64,000 nucleotides of DNA from NCBI GenBank assembly GCA_007922225.1, contig ML679962.1, positions 38,393,863-38,457,862 of the forward strand, given 5' to 3'. Position numbers and translations under genes: made by a program. The stretch comes from Emydura subglobosa. Its lineage: Eukaryota; Chordata; Testudines; Chelidae. Positions 33,725 to 44,330 of this stretch are shown here, one piece after another; the first letter of the stretch is position 1; every line of letters begins with the position of its first letter. Below the pieces are notes generated by a model, which saw only the letters and a program-made list of their open reading frames with translations, searched no databases and was not told where the DNA came from.

Positions 33725-34715
33725 ACAGACGCAAAGTACTGCACTTGAAAATAAAAAAACAAAACAAAATGCACAACTACAAAATAAGGGAAAATTGGTT
33801 AGGCAGTAGTACTGCAGAAAAGGATCTGGGAGTTGTAATGGATCACAAATTGAATATGAGTCAACAAAGTGATGCAGTTGCAAAAAAAGGCTAATATTCT
33901 AGGGCATATTAACAGGAGTGTTGTATGTAAGACATAGGAGGTAATTGTTCCAATCTATTCAGTACTGGTGAGGCCTCATCTGAAGTAGTGTGTCACATTT
34001 TGGGCACCACGGTTTAGGAAAGATATGGATAAATTGGAGACAGTCCAGAGGAGAGCAACAAACATGGAAGTTTAGAAAACTTGACTTATGAGGAAAGGTT
34101 AAAAAAAACTGGGCAAGTTTAGTGTTGAGAAAAGAAGACAGAGAGGACCTGTAAATAGTCTTCATATATGTTAAGGGCTGTTATAAAGAGGACACTGATC
34201 AATTGGTCTCCATGTCCAATGAAGGTAGGAAAAGAAGTAATGGGCTTAATCTGTCACAAGGGAGATTTAGATTAGATATAAGGAAAAATTTTCCACCATA
34301 AGGGTAGTTAAGCTTAGGAATAGGCTTCCAAAAGAAGTTGTGGAATCCCCATTGTAGAGATATGCATGTAGAGGATTGTGATTTAGAGACACTCCCTAGC
34401 ATAGGACAGTGTTGTGTGAATTGGGAGATGTGTCCTATACCAAATCTAACATGGCTGCTCTGAGCTGCACACCTGGGGAGTCACTCCCGTCTGTGTTATT
34501 AAAGTTCTATTCCTTACTCATTCAATAGTTTATACTTCAATGAACCCTCAAGATCTCAAGATCATTACTCCCATCAGTAGAAGTTTTTAAGAACAGATTA
34601 TACAAATACCTGGCTGGGATGATCTACGTTTCCTTGGTTCTCTCTCAGCACAGGGGGTTGGACTACATGACTTTGAGGTCTCTCCTAGGCCTACTTTTCT
34701 ATGATTCTATAGCAA
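33669..34715 (+). mobile_element. CR1 LINE, 5'-truncated, split by a solo LTR
   Basis: The frame 33682-33894 reads 'MENWSKINKMKFSKDRRKVLHLK' in part and 'SSTAEKDLGVVMDHKLNMSQ', the CR1 reverse-transcriptase C-terminal region. It continues in decayed form (AGAGCAACAAACATGG, GGGCTTAATCTG) to 34352, is interrupted by an LTR, then resumes at CAGTAGAAGTTTTTAAGAAC and ends with GGGGGTTGGACTACATGACT and TCTATGATTCTATAG. Same broad age class as the 23.3-24.5 kb copy. Confidence 0.92.
34353..34569 (+). mobile_element. Solo LTR (217 bp) inside the CR1
   Basis: Starts TGTAGAGATATGCATG and ends CATTACT, so the usual terminal CA has decayed to CT. It is flanked by CCCAT at 34348-34352 and 34570-34574, a 5 bp target duplication lying exactly where the CR1 family reads on without a break. 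ATTAAA at 34498-34503 after a GTCTGTGTT stretch is the likely polyadenylation signal, which fixes the orientation as plus. 5 bp duplications suit several ERV and Gypsy classes; I do not name the family. Confidence 0.85.
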
Positions 34716-36374
34716 AGTAAAAGAACTACTTTGTATAATAGATATACAAACAGCATTTAAGACTAGTTTCTCCAAAGACCTGATCCAACTTCGAGGACCT
34801 GGGAGCATAGTCCAGGTTAGATGATATCAGGCAGATAGCAGTAATGTATTTAAAACCTTTACTGAACAAAGTATGGTCAGCAAATGTCTCCTTCCTCTCC
34901 AATAGATCTCTGACCCACTAACACAGTGTAGTAAACCAGTTTAATTTAAAGATCTGAAGCGTATTTTGAGAAGCTGAGAACTAAAACTGAATCCAACATT
35001 ACCACATTTACCAAGAAAGAGCAAAAAGTAATGCCCACATCTGGTTCAGGCCTTTGTATTAATTCAGAGCCAATCAGCAAAACGTACTTGAGGCTTATCA
35101 AGCTCCTCTCATTACGTTTCATGCCCGAAGCATTAGGACATCATCATAAGAAATGCTTATTCACAAAGGTCTGTGGAATTATCAGTTCATAATAATGTCA
35201 TGAGGCACATCAGTCATGTTTACAGTCCAGCAGGATCCATATTTCATTGAAAAACATGATTAAATCCTCATATCACAGTAAAAAAAAAAAGACGTGAGTA
35301 TGGAAAAAGCAGAAAATCACATGCCTGTAAAACACTAGACCACTGAAATGAATTTCTAATCACAAGCATATGCTGGCTGTTTTTGTGTAATGCCACACTT
35401 TCAAATCTCAGGTTCAATGCTCTGCTCCCTCCTCCTACACTGAAGATAGATTATGATGGAACATGACAGCAGAGACAAAGCAAGTGCTAAATGACAGGTC
35501 CAATCATATTTAGGGGTCAAATGAATTATATGAGTGACAAAATGGTACAAAAAGCAAGGAGATGATTCCATCACAAATAAAGGATAAGAAGCATCCTTTA
35601 CCCTTTTAGTTTAACCGGTCTCCTGCCCTGCCGCAAACAACACTTGTCTACAGACCTTCAAAATACTTCCATTTGCAGGGAAGTTCTACAGAAACCAACT
35701 TCAAGAATCACCCTTGGTTTCCATCTCAGACCATCACTCTGACTAGGCTGAAATTGATAAATGTGCTTTACTTTATAGCTCTTCCCCAGCAAAACACTAT
35801 GGATAAAAAAGTCTATGGATTCTGATATCTTAATTGCTCACCTAATGTATTTTAAATAGCATTTTCCTTACATTTCATAAGCACTAACTAGGGGAAGTTT
35901 GACAAAGAGAAAAGAAACTAAGACAGTAAAGTTATGGAAACGTTTATCTCATAAACCAGCTCTTGCTGCTCTTTGTCAACATGTTCTAGACCAAACAACA
36001 ATTCTTTATCTCCCAGGGACTTTCAAATTTATACATCTTAGATTTACATCTATACACCTGATTTAACTAATCAGGAGCCATTTCCAATGCACACTTAAGG
36101 CACTAGTAATGTCTCAGGAGGTCTCTGTAATGCTCATAATGATGCATAAAATAAAATGAATAATCCGGAAGCAATCGACTAACCTGCTCTGCCAAAAGCA
36201 AAAAGTGGTGGCATATTTGCTAAAGAAAAAACACAGTGCTGCTTGAGGAAATGCATCTGCCCTGAAACATGTTAAGAGTGTCAATAAGTTGTCTTGGTTA
36301 CTCTCAACAAGATGTACAAACTAAAAGGAGATCTGATCCTTCAGAATTCATTAAAATGTGGTTCTGAACACTTA
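34716..36374. other. No gene recognised
   Basis: AT-rich, with an A-run at 35280-35290. No repeat family recognised and no frame above 60 codons. Confidence 0.4.
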
Positions 36375-36540
36375 CTGTGAATATATGGATAGGGAATGGG
36401 TATGATTCTCATCTAGATCTACAAGTTATCGGGCTGGATGCAGGAATTGTAATGGATGAAATTCTTGGCCTGTGTTATAAAAGAGGCCAGACTAGATCAC
36501 AATGGTCCCTCCCGGCCTTAAAATCTATTAATCTGATCTT
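36375..36540 (+). repeat. CR1/L2-like LINE 3' tail fragment
   Basis: The best copy of this tail: TATCGGGCTGGATGCAGGAA, ATTCTTGGCCTGTGTTATAA, GAGGCCAGACTAGATCACAA, TGGTCCCTCCCGGCCTTAAA and ATCTATTAATCTGA. LINE tails of this form end the element with no poly-A. The 97-codon plus frame at 36377-36670 simply reads through it. Confidence 0.85.
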
Positions 36541-37310
36541 GCTACTGACTTGTTTTTTGTTAACACAGTTGTCCTTGTATTTTTCCATTATCTATCTGTG
36601 CAAATTACATGTTTACTGTAATGTTACATTTATATATTTATGGTCTTTGATGCTTAAGGATATGCTATAGTGGAACTATCTACAGGACTCTGGCTGAGCT
36701 GGACTGAGAGCAAGATATATAGGCATCAGAACAGAGTAGATATTTTTGATGGCATCTGGATGCTCTTCCTCACTTATACACACAAATTCTTCAAAGAGTA
36801 ATCATGAATCAGAATTAGACTGGGATAAATCACGTGGCCATTCTGACATACTTAAGGAATAGAGCTACTGAAAGTTTAGAAAGGTCTGGCGTGAAATGTA
36901 TTTGTTCAGTCTTGACTCAGTTCTTTTCACTGATGTACATAGACTCTGCACAGTTTTACATATTAATGTGCATCTTTTGTTAATGGCTTTGTTTTTATTT
37001 GAAACCATTGTTTTCTACAGCTGTCAGATGGGACTATTCTGCTACCTTCTTCCAGTCTATCCACCAGCCAGCCAGACTTTTTTTACCATGCTAACAATGA
37101 TAGCATTTGAGTGTTTCACCATGGTCCAGAGAAGGGTGAGGAAAATGACAACAGAGAAATTTGCATGAGGAGAGATTTAACAGATTAGCACTCTGTAGCA
37201 TGGAGACAAATAAGAAATGACCATGATGGAGGTACATAATACAAAGAATGGTATGGAGAAGGTCATTTGGTCATTTTATTCATTCTTTCTCATAATACAA
37301 GAACAAACAG
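36541..37310. other. No gene recognised
   Basis: The 90-codon plus frame at 36896-37168 is hydrophobic but T-rich, with no start context, splice boundary or domain to support it. Confidence 0.4.
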
Positions 37311-37668
37311 CTAGACTCTCACTGTACTAAAGCCCCTTTACACAACTTTGGCATTCTAAAGGGATTTTAAACGGGATTAAGATAAACTGGAAAAAAGCAT
37401 TCTCGTTCTGGAATAAATATGGCAAAGGGGGTTTACACCAAAATAATTATCCTCTGGCAGCATAAAGAAGTTTCAAGTGGGAATAAATGGACAGGTGTGC
37501 CTGCACTTGGACATTTACTGAAAACGCTACTCTGCAACAGAACAGAATCGCTTTTTCAGTAAATGTCCAAGTGTAGGCAAACCCGTCCATTTATTCCCAC
37601 TTGAAAGCTCCATTTTGCTGCCAAAGGAGCGTAAAGCAGCTTTAGTGTAAGTGAGACTCTGGGCCTAA
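37311..37668. mobile_element. Palindromic MITE with a 53 bp hairpin core
   Basis: The outer ends AGACTCTCACTGTACTAAAG (left) and CTTTAGTGTAAGTGAGACTC (right) are inverted repeats. The inner arms 37472-37524 and 37553-37605 match over 53 bases with three mismatches (TTCAAGTGGGAATAAATGG ... CCATTTATTCCCACTTGAA) around a loop of about 28 bases. No coding capacity. Flanking target duplication not evident. The inner symmetry is far better kept than the outer part. Confidence 0.9.
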
Positions 37669-38274
37669 GTGAAATTTAAAAGGCAACATGTACAACTGAT
37701 TCTTGCACACACAGAGCAAAATTATCCACTGGCACCAAATGTTACTGAGGGCATGTCTACACTACAAAGTCAAATCGATTTAATTTAAGTCTACATCCAG
37801 CTGCGGCAGTAATTAAGTTGGTCAGGTGTGTCCATACTGTGCTCAGTGTGTTGGTGGAGTGCATCCTCACTAGCAGCGCTTTGCATCGATGCACAGAGCA
37901 GTGCACTGTGGGTAGCTACCCCACAGTACAATTAGCTGCAGGGGCTTTTGGGAAGGGCTTGTAATGCCGCATGGGACCAAAATATTGTCACGGGGGAATG
38001 GGAACATGGCTTCAGCCTCCCATGATGCAGTTTCCTCTCTCCCTAACCTGATATAAATGGCAAAAACGCATACTTTTTCATCCCTTTTTTTGAAAGCCTG
38101 GCTTATAGCCACACGTAGGTTATAGCCTGAGAAGCATGGACCCCACATAGATGTGCATTACACACACCTCTTGCCTTATCCTGCAATATTTCCAGAGCTG
38201 AGACAGGAGCTGCCATGCAGAACATTGTGACGTCATTCAAGAAGCCCTGCTGCAAGCCATAGAGTGAAACAACT

Positions 38275-38609
38275 CCTGGTAGCTGCTGGCAATAAGGAGC
38301 TGTTCTACAATAGGCTGAGCAAGTGCAGAATGGTGGTGGAATGAGACTTTGGACGTTTAAAGGGTCGCTGGCAGTTTGCTTATTAGGTTAGACCTCAGTG
38401 AAAGCAATAACCCCATTGTTATCGCTGACTGCTGTGTGCTTCATGAAATCTATAAGGCAAAGGGAGAGAAGTTTCTGCAGGGGTGGGGAGTGGAAGCAGA
38501 TTGGTTGGCAGCTAATTTTGAGCAGCCAGATACCAGGGCAATGAGAAGAGCCCCCCAGCAAGGAGCTCTGTGTCTCTGGGAGGCTTTGAAAACCCATTTC
38601 AGCAATTAG
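38275..38609 (+). pseudogene. Harbinger transposase C-terminal relic
   Basis: Two frames are needed. The first (38275-38390) reads 'FYNRLSKCRMVVE', a TGA stop at 38341-38343, then 'DFGRLKGRWQFAY'. The Glu of VVE is the third acidic residue of the DDE active site. The second frame (38376-38609) reads 'LDLSESNNPIVIADCCVLHE' and 'AKGEKFLQGW', the transposase C-terminus. A one-base shift near 38390 separates them. The two catalytic Asp regions, which precede this part in the family, are missing by internal deletion. HARBI1-type transposases act in the nucleus with a Myb-like partner; this copy cannot. Confidence 0.82.
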
Positions 38610-38907
38610 CTGCACTGTGCTTTCCCAGACCCTTCCCTCCGACGCATCAGTTTCCCTGCACCTCCCCTTCCCCCCAGTTGGAAGGGAAGAAACAAATGCA
38701 GCTTGTTTGTGAAAGTACAGAAGTCCTGCCCATCAAAAGTCTTTAAAGGGCTGCCTTTTGTTCTTCCCCCAATGTTGAGGGAAGGGGAACTGCATTTTCC
38801 CCCCTCCGCTCCCTGGAACCTTTGCGGGAAGGGGATTAGGAACAGAGCGATACTTGCAGGCAGTTCTGCAGGGGCTTCAAAGGGACTCTAGCCTCAAGCT
38901 GCTTTTC

Positions 38908-39090
38908 CTAAAGCTCAGCCAGATGCCCAAACATGTCTGATTGGTCCTTCATGATCTGCAGCATCTCATTCTGCATGACACACTTATGCTCCTGGGATAG
39001 TCTCCTGTTCTCCATGCCCATGGCCAGTGTTTCAGACAATGAAATCCTCCAGGCTCTTAGCTCCGCGCCAATGGTCTTGGAGGCGTTCAT
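38908..39090 (-). pseudogene. Harbinger Myb/SANT-like partner, C-terminal relic
   Basis: A 60-codon minus-strand frame with 'LAMGMENRRLSQEHKCVMQN' and 'QIMKDQSDMFGHLAEL'. I match this to the coiled-coil-like C-terminal tail of the Myb/SANT protein encoded by two-gene Harbinger elements, which takes the transposase to the nucleus and to the ends of the element. The DNA-binding part is not found upstream on this strand. Its position facing the transposase supports the assignment; the sequence alone would be weak. Confidence 0.5.
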
Positions 39091-39140
39091 TATCTCGGGG
39101 AGTGTAAGATTTTTTGGTGCTCCAATCAGCCTTCAGCCGT

Positions 39141-42100
39141 GACACACATTGCATTTTATACCTACTCCTAAGCAATTATGTTAATTGAACTTGCTTATGT
39201 CTCATGGCGACCACCCTTCTAATGGAGCTGAACGTCCCCTGAAAGAACATTTCACATTTGCAAAGAAATAAAATCTTTATAAATCATGGGTGCGTGAGAA
39301 AATCTAACCCTTCACATAAGTGCTTGCTAGAGAGGGGGAAAGGGAGGAATTGCACATCCATACAACTTAATACTCCCCAAATCAAAGGAGAAGAAGTCAG
39401 AGGTCACACCGTGCCTACCAATCAAATTTCCTGGGCTGGAGACTCAGCAAACTCTACTGTTTCCCAGGTTACTGTATACGGTACTAAGGGCCCGATCTTG
39501 GGAAGAGTTGAGCACACTCCTTTCCCACTGAAGATCAGGTCTACACTATATTCCTTACTTGAGAGCAGGACCCATATCTCCTGTTTGTGCCATTCAGCCC
39601 CAACCCCACTGTTGGTGATCTATAGTTAGGCTTGGAAGGATTAGATTTTTACTGGTAAATGTCGGTAAACATCAATTTCACTGTATGTGCACAAACTGAC
39701 AACGAAATAGTTTCATTGATAATGAAATTTACAGAAAGGCAAAGTAAGAAAAACGCTGCTTGGGAGCTTGCGGTTTGATATGGGGATATTTACTTTGTAT
39801 ATTTTGACATATGATGTTGACAATTTGTCTTTTGACAGTTATAAAGGTTTAAATTTTTTTAATCAGAATGTTGACTATCATTAAATAATCATGGACCAAC
39901 ATACACACCCCATAATTTCACACAAGTGTGAAAATATAAATAGATAAAAATTGCTTAAAATAAACAGTGACATTATCCACTAAAATAATAGAAAATAACA
40001 TCAAATTCTGCCACGTCTCTCTATAGTTAATGACAATACACAATTATTGAAAATCTTTGCTGCCTGTCTGGTGTGGGAAGAATAGATGGGATCACACACA
40101 TTGGCATTTCCAGTTTGGTTCTATTTGCTCTGGAAATTTTTTCCCCATTTTTCTTGTCACCAGTCCTCAGTGTAATATGGCAAACTTCATACCAGGTAGC
40201 AACATCCAGGTGTAAGATAACACAGATCAATATGTCAAAGACTGAGAATAACGCTGATATAGAGAAAAAGTCAAAGAGGCAGCAGAGATGAGCTGTGACA
40301 CAATTAATCTATTAGGCAACGTATCTGTTCACTGTGATTTGCCAGTCTTTCCTCACAGTAACTCAATCTATTTACTGGCATGGAAAAAGTCAGATGAAAA
40401 ATTCAACTGCTTTCCTCTGGTTCTGAGAGTCAATCAACAAGCCAGTTAAATAATTTTAATGGAGTTTTCTGGGGCTTCCACTGGGGGAAGGGTGCCATAT
40501 TTGGTTTTCATTCCCACAAGCTCCTTCTATCAAAGGTTTCTTTGGCAATGGTGCTAGAAAGAGCATCAAGGTTTTTCAGACTTGCAATGTCACAACAGAT
40601 TGACCCCACCTAATCCCTAGTGCAGATTTCTTGAACCGCATTCAACCACTCCGCGCTTAAAAAATACCAAAGACGAGAAGAGAGAAGTGTTGCAGGACAG
40701 GATTGAGGTGCGCTAACAGAACTGGACAGGGAAAGCTGCAGTAAGTGCATTCAAGCTCACTCTAGTCAGTGCTTTGAGGTCTCCACTTTAAAGAGTCACC
40801 CCAATTTTTCTTTGGAAAGGTAACTGTCAAACTGTTGCTGCTTTGGTTAGCATTGCTGTTATTTTCTGTTTTGTTCACTTCTTATTCATGTGAACAACAC
40901 AACACACAGTGAACAATACAGATACAGATGTGCAAAACTTTTGTTATAAAATCGTCAAAACACACAAAAGTCAGGCTCATAAATCTTTTGAGAAAACTGG
41001 GCCAACTTTTAAGAAAACTTGAACCAATGTACTATTCTTCATTAAATAACATGAAACTTATTGCCTTGGATGGTTTGACTAAAAAAATGGGATGGGAGGT
41101 GGTGATCAGATCTGGCTTAGGTTCTGGCTATGGTTCAGAATTTGGGTTCAAGACCAAATCAGGGATTGGGCTTTGGTTTGGATTTGTTAGGCATTTTTTC
41201 AACTCAAGAAACTTAATCATAGTTACATGTTCTAACTGGATTTTTAAAACATATATAATTTCATACCCATATTTGGATCCAGAAATAGGAGCGGATAGAG
41301 TGACATGTTGATTAAGTCATCAGACAAAATGCTGATGTCTCCCTGGAATCGGTAGCAGCTAGGCAGCAGCTGTTCCGAAGAGCAATTTTGTCTCATGTGG
41401 CAGAGCTGGCAGGCATAAAGTTAACATTTAGCTACTGCTGGAGCTGAACCCTTCAGTAACAGGTGGTGCCGAGTCAGCAGATATGTAATCTATAGAGTAT
41501 ATGGATAGAAAGGAACTTCTGCCTTTAAATTAATTATTTAATATAGTTGACACAACCCTTATGTTCGCAATCTGTAACTGTACAAAAAAACTGTAAACTA
41601 CCCCAGATCTCAGCGAATTTTAATAGTTACAGAACATGAAGGAGGAACTTGTTGACAACAGCAGGTATTATTTAAATCTGTTAGTGCTTTCAGGCATGAA
41701 TAGCTTTGTATAAGCTTTACTTTTGGCTCAGGTTGTCCATTAGCAATGTCTGGGTATCCTGGGGCACCAATCTGTAAGCAGAGCAGATTGGGTAAGTGGA
41801 TGACCACACTGGTTTCACCCAATCATGCAGACATCTTACTGGGAGAGAAAGAGTCCTTCTCTGAATTTCTGGGGATAGGATCAGAGTGCCAAAAGTGATG
41901 CTACGCCTCTGAAGCCACTGCCTCTGGGAAGAGTCTCACCATTGGTATGCATGCATGAGCAGGCATTCAAGTTAACACAAGTACAGTTCATCAGGTTTCC
42001 AACCTGTCCATCAGTACCAGCGGGGCTGTTCCTATCTCCTCCTCGCTGAGGACAGCTATTTCTCCTTAGAGCAGCACAAAACCACACCTGTCATTGGGAT

Positions 42101-44164
42101 CATCGAAGGGAATACAAACATTCCCCACTAAGGCCCTTCATTTCACTCCTAAATACATTTTCATAGCCAGGTTATAACTCTTTGGCCACAATCAAAATGA
42201 TGGATTTCTAATGTAAGCACTTAACCCTTGGTGTCCCTTTCCAAACCATGAAAACCTATTAAAATCTGCCAGTAACAGAGGGTTACATTGGTGTCAAGAC
42301 ATGAGAGCTACTTTCTTCTTATGCTGGAATTCCACACACATTTACCACTGCTGACTCTCTCTAATATCTGTCTGGAAGAATGGCTGATAAAACTGCACAG
42401 CTCTCAGTTATGTTAGCATGAGATGTACCTGCACAGTGCTGGGGAAGTAGGCTGCTCCCTTTACCTGCACCAGGTCAATGCACTACTGGCTCTTTCTCTG
42501 TAGGTCACCATCAAGTACAGTTTGGAAAATGCCAGCAGAAAATTCTCTACAGAAGCCCCCAAGGTCCAACTTTATATTTCCTTCTCTATCCCAAAGGTGC
42601 CAGTCAGGGTTTTCCAGTGGAAAACAGAGAGACATCACAATCACACATGCTCCCGGAACAAAACTCTCTGGGTTGTTACCCGTTTCCCCCCTCTATTATC
42701 CAGAGTGATGCACATTTAGGTGCAGCCGTTGGTACGAGCTGCACACATGAAGCCATCTGCAGCACATAACAGCCAGTTTTCTTGGTCCTACAAAACCCAG
42801 GAATACCACTGTGTATTCTCGAGTGCCACTTACCAGCACCTTGTCTATGAACTTGCTATTTGCAGACACACAGACGTCTCTTTTACAGACAAGACGTGGT
42901 GGGAGCTGGCTATTGCGAGAGCTGAGGACTGTATGAATATCAAGAGTGTGAAGGAGGAGGTCTGGAAATGCCACTAAGATTTTGGTAACCAAACTTCCTG
43001 GATCTCCCAGTGCCAGGGATACACCTGAGGTCTTGGTCCCAGCAGATGTCCTGGCAGGCCAGACCCTGCACATACCCTGGACTCTGCCTAGACAGAACAA
43101 CTTTCAGGACTGGGGCCCATGTTTCTTTTCCTTTGTGTCCATACCTAACCTGAACTCCGGTCTCTGGAGCTAAGGGCTACTGCATTCAACACTTGGAGGC
43201 TTCTGGAAGAGGCATGTTAAAAGAAGAAAAATGGTCCTTGTCATTAGTTACTTACATGAAGTCTTGGAGAGCTTTTATAAAGCAAGGAAAAGCTTACAGA
43301 GCAAAGCAGATCAGGCTGATCAGTTTCGAGTGCTCTTCTCCTCTCTCCCTCCACACCCGCAGTGCTCAGCAAACCTGGCTGAACACTTGGAATGTTACTA
43401 CCAAACTGCCCTTGCAGCGCAGTCACTGGACTGACTTCTGTTTCACACCCAGCATTGCATGGAGGGGAGACAGAAAGAGGCAGGTAATTGTGCCTAACAC
43501 AGAGTCAGTGGCCCCTGGAGGCCTGTCAAATCTGCTGCTGGTTTTATTTTTCACCCTTTCTATTTAAATAGTTGACGGCCCTGACTATGTAAAAGCAAGG
43601 CGGCAAGATATTAGACTTTACATTGATGACTGGTCCAGGACTGACTACTGGCTTCCCTGGGCTGCAGGCAGGTGTAATTCGGGGGCAGGGGATGACATTT
43701 GGGACAAAGGAGGAAATACCTCATTGGCAGGCTAATTGAAAGAAAACTGACAAAGGAGGCTGCTAGAAAGGGCGATGGTCTCTCCTGGAGAGAAGGGGCA
43801 GTGGAGGTTCAATGTTAGCCATGCCAGAGGGCTGCCCTCTGGCACCCACACACAGGGTCTCTGGGCTCATTTGGAACTGTGCCCGCATGTGCCTCCATTT
43901 CCCCTCTACATTGTTCCTGGATATTTTCCTCTGGCCACCCCTCCCCTCAGCAAACATTAATCAAATTACACTGGAGCTGCACTGAAGATTTCCAACCAAC
44001 AACCACTGAGTGGGATCAAAATTAGCCAGATAAAGTCAGAAAGCACCCAGCTATTCCCAGGTACTCCCACAGGATCTCCATCTCTGTTTATTGAAACCAA
44101 CTAACAAAAAAATCATTGCACTAACATGAGATTTGCAAACCATGACATTGTTCACTTTGCGTCT
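39141..44164. other. 5 kb with no recognised gene or clear repeat
   Basis: The longest unassigned stretch. The 127-codon frame at 40928-41311 includes a Gly/Phe-rich low-complexity segment from TGGTTCTGG/GGGTTTGG-like repeats (41100-41190) and is not supported as a gene. Frames at 42696-43100 and 43193-43567 overlap antisense frames. CAGGTCTACACTATATTCC at 39537-39555 recalls a Harbinger end but stands alone. Confidence 0.4.
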
Positions 44165-44194
44165 ACATTCTGTCAACTTTTTGTCTGTCTTGTA

Positions 44195-44325
44195 CACCCA
44201 GACTGCAAGCTCTTAGGGCAGAGACAGTCTCCCAGGGTATGTCTTACAGCGCCTAGCACAATGGAACCCCCTCCCCCCGTCTCAGCGGGGGTCACTATCC
44301 ACTACTAATACAAACAATAAATAAG
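44195..44325 (+). repeat. SINE tail (CORE-like family)
   Basis: CCCAGACTGCAAGCTCTTAG, GGCAGAGACAGTCTCCC, TTACAGCGCCTAGCACAATG, then GGGGTCACTATCCACTACTA and ATACAAACAATAAATAAG. This order, ending in an AATAAATA-type tail, recurs at 17300-17425 and inverted at 47090-47230. Confidence 0.8.
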
Positions 44326-44330
44326 TGCTC

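Larger units (their letters stand above)
37749..39140 (+). mobile_element. PIF/Harbinger transposon relic
   Basis: The left end GGGCATGTCTACACTACAAA is a Harbinger-type terminus of the kind seen at 13617 and 60230. The left subterminal part has GCAGTGCACTGTGGGTAGC, shared in inverted form with the 60230 element (GCACTGTGGGATAGCC near 61923). The interior keeps the C-terminal part of a HARBI1-like transposase (plus) and a Myb/SANT-like protein C-terminus (minus). Compared with the 60230 element it lies in reverse orientation. The right terminus was not found, so it is truncated or eroded near 39140. Confidence 0.82.

Noticed and set aside
36896..37168. Hydrophobic 90-codon frame, possible olfactory-receptor-like exon
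   Set aside because: T-rich DNA gives hydrophobic codons; none of the receptor motifs (such as MAYDRY or PMLNP) is present.
40928..41311. 127-codon frame with Gly/Phe-rich 'GSGYGSEFGF' segment
   Set aside because: The segment arises from a degenerate TGGNTCTGG/GGGTTTGG simple repeat; flanks show no coding pattern.
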